The notes beneath the pieces are model-generated. The model was not told where the DNA came from. It saw only the letters and a program-made list of their open reading frames with translations, and ran no database searches. Positions 60,050 to 64,000 of a stretch of 64,000 nt of DNA are shown one piece after another. The stretch's first letter is position 1. Each line of letters begins with the position of its first letter. The stretch lies in NCBI RefSeq assembly GCF_024199945.1, contig NZ_JANADP010000001.1:3038001-3102000 (forward strand). The letters run 5' to 3'. The position numbers were made by a program, and so were the translations under genes. The stretch is from Bradyrhizobium sp. CCGUVB4N. GTDB lineage: Bacteria > Pseudomonadota > Alphaproteobacteria > Rhizobiales > Xanthobacteraceae.

Positions 60050-60955
60050 CTATCCCTCCGAAGGATCGAGCATTTCGCCGATTTTGTGAACGGCAACATT
60101 GATCGACATGCCCAAATAGTCGCCGGCATCGCCGAACCACGAGCCGGCCAGCGGCACGGCTTGGGCAGGGTGCCGCGCGATGGCGACCGGGATGAGATCA
60201 AAGCCCGCGTTCAGGCTGTTGGTCGGATCGTAATCGAGCCAGCCTGCACCGGGCAGGAACACCTGCACCCATGCGTGGGTGGCGCCAGAGCCGGTCATGC
60301 CGACAGCGCCGCCGTCGAGTGCCGCATCGTAGAGATAGCCACTGACGAAGCGGGAGGCGAAGCCGAGCCGCCGGAGCGTCTCGACCATCAGCCAGGCGAA
60401 GTCCCGGCAGGTGCCTGATTTCAGACGCAGCGTGTCGCCCGGAGACTGGGTGCCCTCGGCGTCTCTGCCGTGATATTTGAACTCGCTGCGAAAGATGCCC
60501 AGCATGCGGCGCAGCACATCCGCGGTCCGGTCCTGATCGCCGGCGACGAAGCTCTTGGTCCACGCCGCGTGGCTGCCGTCCGCGTCGTCGGCATGCGGAC
60601 GCAGATAACCGGCAAGGTCGGTCCATTCGTCCGGCGTATATTGCACGGGCACCTCCTCGGCCCGGGCTTCCAGCGGAAATGCCTCAAGGCCCTTGATGCC
60701 GAAATAGACGCCGCGCACCTTGAAGGTGAACGTCAGTTCGCTGGCAGGTTCGCTGAAATCCATCACCGTGACGGCGTTGGAGCGGGAGTCGCTGATCCAC
60801 AGCACCTTCGACGGCACGCTGGTGTGAGCGGACCAGCGCAGCAGGCGGGTCGAAGCGCCGCGCCGCGGCAGGAACATGGCGCGATGCGTGCCGAACGTCA
60901 CCGGCTTCGCATAGCGGTAGGTCGTGGTGTGCGTGATCTCGCCGATGATCGCCAT
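60050..60955 (-). CDS. transglutaminase-like (papain-fold) family protein
   Basis: A 301-residue protein: an N-terminal beta domain (HTTTYRYAKPVTFGTHRAMFLP), then the transglutaminase core with Cys183 in SGTCRDFAW, His227 in GATHAWVQ and Asp243 in DYDPTN. It may act as a protease or amidase in the cytoplasm. The gene lies upstream of the channel gene on the same strand, 33 bp away. Confidence 0.9.
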   Translation of the reverse strand: MAIIGEITHTTTYRYAKPVTFGTHRAMFLPRRGASTRLLRWSAHTSVPSKVLWISDSRSNAVTVMDFSEPASELTFTFKVRGVYFGIKGLEAFPLEARAEEVPVQYTPDEWTDLAGYLRPHADDADGSHAAWTKSFVAGDQDRTADVLRRMLGIFRSEFKYHGRDAEGTQSPGDTLRLKSGTCRDFAWLMVETLRRLGFASRFVSGYLYDAALDGGAVGMTGSGATHAWVQVFLPGAGWLDYDPTNSLNAGFDLIPVAIARHPAQAVPLAGSWFGDAGDYLGMSINVAVHKIGEMLDPSEG

Positions 60956-61043
60956 GCATCGATCCGCTATGCGCTTGCGGACTGGTCGAGCCGGTCCGCA
61001 CGGGAGGGGCGGCCGCCAGCTTTCGGTCTGGCCACATCTGCCC

Positions 61044-61059
61044 GTTGATCTAGATCAAC
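61044..61059. promoter_or_regulatory. FixK/FNR-type box GTTGATCTAGATCAAC
   Basis: A perfect 16-bp palindrome with the TTGAT-N4-ATCAA consensus, centred at 61051.5. It is in the right place to activate the gene at 61146 (start of transcription expected near 61093) under low oxygen; it could also affect the leftward transglutaminase gene. Confidence 0.75.
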
Positions 61060-61145
61060 ATTGCCCCCGGCATCGTCTGGCTCTTCAGGCAATCATGCAT
61101 TCCTTCAGACGTTGATGCGCGAATTGGCCGAATGGAGCGGTGGAC

Positions 61146-61406
61146 ATGGGTATCCTTTGGACGATCATCATCGGATTCATCGTTGGACTGGTGGCGAAAT
61201 TCATCATGCCCGGCGGCAACGAGCCCAAGGGGTTCATCTTGACGACGGTCCTGGGAATCGTCGGCGCGTTCGTTGCGACCTGGCTCGGTCAGGCCGTGGG
61301 GTGGTATCATTTCGGAGAGGGCGCGGGCTTCATCGGAAGCGTGGTCGGCGCCATCATCCTTCTCTTCCTGTACGGGCTTGTTCTGGGTCGTCAGGGGCGC
61401 GCTTGA
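61146..61406 (+). CDS. GlsB/YeaQ/YmgE family stress-response membrane protein
   Basis: An 86-residue transglycosylase-associated protein with three membrane spans (MGILWTIIIGFIVGLVAKF first) and the family string MPGGNEPKGFILTTVLGIVGAFV. The role is in stress tolerance, not defined. I start at ATG 61146 with GGAG upstream; a GTG two codons earlier is possible. A FixK-type box lies 88 bp upstream. The next gene overlaps the stop (TTGA). Confidence 0.9.
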   Translation: MGILWTIIIGFIVGLVAKFIMPGGNEPKGFILTTVLGIVGAFVATWLGQAVGWYHFGEGAGFIGSVVGAIILLFLYGLVLGRQGRA

Positions 61407-61807
61407 AGATCGCGCTGCTCGTCATTGCGACGATCGTGTCGGGACCGGCACGGGCGGCCACGCTCAGCGATGCCGAGGCGACGTTCCTCGACCAGCTCGT
61501 GACTGCATCCGCCGTGCTTGAGCAGCGATGCGACGGTTACGAGGCCGATGGCGCGGGCGGCGTTCAGCTCGGCGCGCGGCTGCTCGGCAGCCCCAATGCC
61601 GCGATGGCGATGATCGACGCCTACTCCGCAGCGATCAAGGCCCATGACGGCGAGAGCTACGATCCCGGCAAGTTTCGCCCGGAGGTGTTCGAGGCGGCCA
61701 GCAAGACGATCAAGCGCGTCCTGGCGGATCTGGTGAGGGATCCGACAAGCGCCTGCGTCAGCTATGGCGATGCCAGCGTGGATAGCGGCCTGCTGCGGCG
61801 TTATTGA
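61403..61807 (+). CDS. small exported protein of unknown function
   Basis: A 134-residue protein from a TTG at 61403 overlapping the previous stop, with AGGGGC upstream. Signal peptide LKIALLVIATIVSGPARA, then a helical body with three Cys (EQRCDGY, SACVSYG) and charged segments. The overlap with the GlsB gene suggests a common FixK-controlled mRNA. No family recognised. Confidence 0.75.
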   Translation: MKIALLVIATIVSGPARAATLSDAEATFLDQLVTASAVLEQRCDGYEADGAGGVQLGARLLGSPNAAMAMIDAYSAAIKAHDGESYDPGKFRPEVFEAASKTIKRVLADLVRDPTSACVSYGDASVDSGLLRRY

Positions 61808-61849
61808 ACGGGCCACCGAAAATCCCGCAGCGATGAGCTCCGACTGGTT

Positions 61850-62533
61850 CTAGCCTCCACTCGCAAATCCAACGAAAGTCGTCGCTTCATCGACTGACTT
61901 GCGCTCGGAGATGACGGCATTGGCGGGAAAGCTGTGATCAGGCCAGCCCAACGCGATGCTTTTCATGATCACCTGGTCATCCGCGATCCCGGCATGTTCG
62001 CGCACGACAGGGGATTGCATGATGCCCTGGCTGTTGATCACGGCGCCAAGCCCCCGCGACCACGCCGCGTTGACGAGCGCGGTCGCCACGGCGCCACAGT
62101 CGAAGGCCGTATCATCACTGGAGGCCAATTCGCGGTCGTATGTGATGATCACGCATACAGGCGCGTCGAACTGACGAAAGCCGCGCAGGACCCAGTCTTG
62201 CCGCTGCTGCTTGTCCTCTCGCGCAATTCCCATTGCGCTGAACAACTGCTTGGCAACGCCAATCTGGCGTTCGCGATGCACGCCCTCAAATGCCTGGCCG
62301 GTTCGAAATTCGCGCGAATGCGGCACGCCCGCCAGATTGCGCTCGGTATTGCCCTGACGGATACGATCCAGCGGCACTCCGGTGATGACGTAGAAATTCC
62401 ACGGCTGGGTATTCATCGACGACGGCGCGCGCATCGCCAGCGCCAGGATTTCCTTGATCAATTCCGGCGGGACAGGATCGGGCTTGTAACCGCGGATGCT
62501 TCGCCGCCCGAGAATGACATCATCAAACTCCAT
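61850..62533 (-). CDS. nitroreductase family protein
   Basis: A 227-residue FMN-dependent nitroreductase. Typical beginnings RRSIRGYKPDPVPPELIKEIL and the FMN-binding MRAPSSMNTQPWNFYV, then GLGAVINSQG and ALGWPDHSFPANA. It reduces nitroaromatics or quinones with NAD(P)H. ATG 62533 with AGGAAA upstream; converges on the exported-protein gene. Confidence 0.92.
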   Translation of the reverse strand: MEFDDVILGRRSIRGYKPDPVPPELIKEILALAMRAPSSMNTQPWNFYVITGVPLDRIRQGNTERNLAGVPHSREFRTGQAFEGVHRERQIGVAKQLFSAMGIAREDKQQRQDWVLRGFRQFDAPVCVIITYDRELASSDDTAFDCGAVATALVNAAWSRGLGAVINSQGIMQSPVVREHAGIADDQVIMKSIALGWPDHSFPANAVISERKSVDEATTFVGFASGG

Positions 62534-62733
62534 GTTTGCAGTTTCCTGAAATTGGCATCAGGCTGCGTTCTCCCCTACAGCTTTGATCGTGTCCATAGCT
62601 TTTTTCGGCGAGCGATTAGCCCGATCTTTTCGTATTCGCCAATTTCCTGCTGATGGACCGAGGGCAGGCTCGCGACCGGCGTCCTCCAGCGCTACCATTC
62701 TTCGCCGAACAATTTAGTGTTTACTTGTGTGGA

Positions 62734-62750
62734 CAATCAACTATTGATTG
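62734..62750. promoter_or_regulatory. perfect interrupted palindrome CAATCAA-CTA-TTGATTG
   Basis: Seven-base arms around CTA, 37 bp upstream of the ATG at 62787, in a stretch of low GC. Candidate operator for the following membrane-protein gene; the cognate regulator is unknown. Confidence 0.5.
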
Positions 62751-62786
62751 AATTTTCAGATCACGCGGTTAGTAGAAGTTATCGCG

Positions 62787-63209
62787 ATGCTGCCATACCC
62801 TGATAGTCCGGCCATTCTGCGCTTCCTTGCAGGCACATTGTTCTTTCCTTTGATCTACGGGGGCATGATCAAATATTTCGAGCGACGATTGCTTTTCTTG
62901 CAAGCTTATCTGATCGCACTAGTCGCGCACGTCTTTCTAGCTGCGTTACTTTTCACTTATGGTTTTGCTAGTTCGCAAATTGGCTTTCCTCCACTGTTGG
63001 ACGGATTGGCGAACCTCGCTTGGGTAGCGCTCTGGGCACTAATGATCACGCGACTGGCGGCGAACTACGGCATTAAAAAAGAAGGTAGGTTGGGTCTTGG
63101 AGCCAAGGTGGCTCTTGCAACAATCTTAATGATGCTTGCTTTCATTGTCGCTGTGGCGAGCCTCAACCTGCTCGTTGGAGCGGACGTCTTCTCGTGGTTA
63201 CGCAGGTGA
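62787..63209 (+). CDS. small integral membrane protein, AT-rich, function unknown
   Basis: A 140-residue protein from ATG 62787 (a TTG at 62748 would add 13 residues) with four hydrophobic spans: FLAGTLFFPLIYGGMI, LIALVAHVFLAALLFTY, LANLAWVALWALMI, and VALATILMMLAFIVAVASLNLLV. The local base composition is clearly poorer in GC than the flanks. The 3' end overlaps the leftward GntR gene by 12 bp. No family recognised; perhaps gained by transfer. Confidence 0.65.
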   Translation: MLPYPDSPAILRFLAGTLFFPLIYGGMIKYFERRLLFLQAYLIALVAHVFLAALLFTYGFASSQIGFPPLLDGLANLAWVALWALMITRLAANYGIKKEGRLGLGAKVALATILMMLAFIVAVASLNLLVGADVFSWLRR

Positions 63210-63887
63210 TGCGGTTTCCCCCGCGATCCTCGCCAGATAATCCGCCTTGCTGAACTGCATATGATCCACACACAGCTGCGCCAGCGCCCAGCTGTCGCGA
63301 CCTCTGAGCAACTCGATCATCAACTCGTGCTGGCGGCGCGACTGTGCGAGCCCGTCGCGGTCGGCGAGGTTCTTGGCGCGCATCGGCAGCGTCAGGCTCA
63401 TATAGTCCTGCAGCGAACGCACCAGATAGGGATTGCCGCAGGCGGCGAACAGCGCGACGTGGAAGGCGTCGTTGGCTTCGTGAATGCCACGCAGATCGCG
63501 GATGTCGGCCTTCGCGCAATAATCGCGCTGCAGGGCGGTCAACTCGTCGATCAAGGCTTGCGGCGCGGGCAGGGGGATCATCAGCGCGGCCTGCCGCGTC
63601 AGCATCTCCCTGACTTCGTAGATCTGCCGAACCTCCTCGGCTGAATAGAACCGTACGGTGGCGCCGACATTCTTCTCGCGGCGGACGATGCCGCGGCGCT
63701 CGGCATCCACCAGCGCCTGCCGCACGAAGTGCCTTGAGGTGCCGTAGCGCGACATCAGCGCGTCCTCGGTGAGGCGCGCACCCGGCGCGAGGCGGCCGAA
63801 GATGATGTCTTCCTCTAGCCGCGCGACGACGTCGTCCGGATCGTCGCGCCGGATAGCCATGGCGTCTGCTATGCGAATGTCGGACAT
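63198..63887 (-). CDS. GntR family transcriptional regulator (FadR/FCD type)
   Basis: A 229-residue regulator with the winged HTH (LTEDALMSRYGTSRHFVRQALVDAERRGIV) and an all-helical FCD effector domain (EVREMLTRQAALMI... ANDAFHVALFAACGN, with metal-type His and Asp). ATG 63887 with GAGGG close upstream. Its target gene is probably beyond the right edge of the window. The stop region overlaps the rightward membrane-protein gene. Confidence 0.9.
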   Translation of the reverse strand: MSDIRIADAMAIRRDDPDDVVARLEEDIIFGRLAPGARLTEDALMSRYGTSRHFVRQALVDAERRGIVRREKNVGATVRFYSAEEVRQIYEVREMLTRQAALMIPLPAPQALIDELTALQRDYCAKADIRDLRGIHEANDAFHVALFAACGNPYLVRSLQDYMSLTLPMRAKNLADRDGLAQSRRQHELMIELLRGRDSWALAQLCVDHMQFSKADYLARIAGETASPA

Positions 63888-64000
63888 GCCCTCAGCCTCC
63901 GGCGGGGCTCGCCGGTCCGCCTTGTGGAGCAGGGCAGGCTCCGATTGTCAATAATTTGTGTCCGCCGGCGCTGCCCGGAGCAGAAAGACCGGCGATCCGG

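Noticed and set aside
1-64000. CRISPR arrays, tRNA or rRNA genes, IS elements
   Set aside because: I looked for spaced direct repeats, cloverleaf ends and transposase motifs and saw none. The repeated palindromes are not spaced arrays.

Overview
The window reads as chromosomal DNA of a Bradyrhizobium-type alphaproteobacterium. It has high GC with strong GC3 bias. It carries the narK-bjgb-flp-nasC nitrate-assimilation and NO-detoxification operon described in Bradyrhizobium diazoefficiens. It also has a FixK/FNR-type box, EcfG-type (GGAAC...CGTT) and sigma-54-type promoters, and several families of long intergenic palindromes. I saw no tRNA, rRNA, insertion sequence, prophage or CRISPR array. 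Almost all the DNA is coding, in short operons. These statements come from reading the sequence only; no database search was run.

Layout. 1-5.4 kb: the end of a peroxiredoxin-like gene, a LysR regulator divergent from a patatin-like hydrolase, an MpaB-family (DUF2236) oxygenase and a solitary glycogen synthase. 5.5-14.5 kb: a co-directional catabolic and uptake block with a class III CoA-transferase, a complete family-5 ABC importer (binding protein, two permeases, two ATPases), a zinc alcohol dehydrogenase and an isopropylmalate-dehydrogenase-like enzyme. 14.6-22 kb: an ASCH protein, a small secreted protein, a GTPase-less EF-G-like protein next to an acyl-carrier-like membrane protein, a secreted animal-type haem peroxidase with an RTX tail, enoyl-CoA hydratase and an L,D-transpeptidase. 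22-25.2 kb: a translationally coupled LysR-XRE regulator pair, a gene-poor hairpin-rich gap and a CcdA-type thiol transporter.

25.2-36.3 kb is an aromatic-acid region. It holds a 3-hydroxybenzoate-6-hydroxylase-like flavoprotein, a MarR regulator, gamma-resorcylate decarboxylase, an aromatic-acid MFS transporter and DoxX. Further on come an enolase-superfamily enzyme, an HWE histidine kinase, a cluster of very small secreted or membrane proteins around bidirectional EcfG-like promoters, a beta-lactamase-fold hydrolase and an intradiol (hydroxyquinol/catechol) dioxygenase. 36.3-45.6 kb is the nitrate region: a fused PP2C phosphatase/Ser-Thr kinase and a formate/nitrite channel run leftward, and narK-bjgb-flp-nasC runs rightward. 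The 680-bp divergent region between them has two outward-facing sigma-54-like promoters, each followed by an ANTAR-type hexaloop hairpin, plus an attenuator-like structure over the narK ribosome-binding site.

45.6-64 kb holds sugar and aldehyde metabolism: two SMP-30 lactonases, an aldo/keto reductase, a uronate-dehydrogenase-like enzyme and an aldehyde dehydrogenase. It also holds a PPK2 kinase with a membrane-anchored TAXI protein, an Lrp regulator divergent from a pyruvate-dehydrogenase-E1-like transketolase, a potassium-channel-like protein with a zinc ribbon, a transglutaminase, a FixK-box GlsB operon, a nitroreductase, an AT-richer orphan membrane gene and a GntR regulator.

The most noteworthy items are the symmetric nitrate control region, the half EF-G, the split resorcylate pathway, and the micro-proteins (26 and 30 residues) near the EcfG-like promoters.
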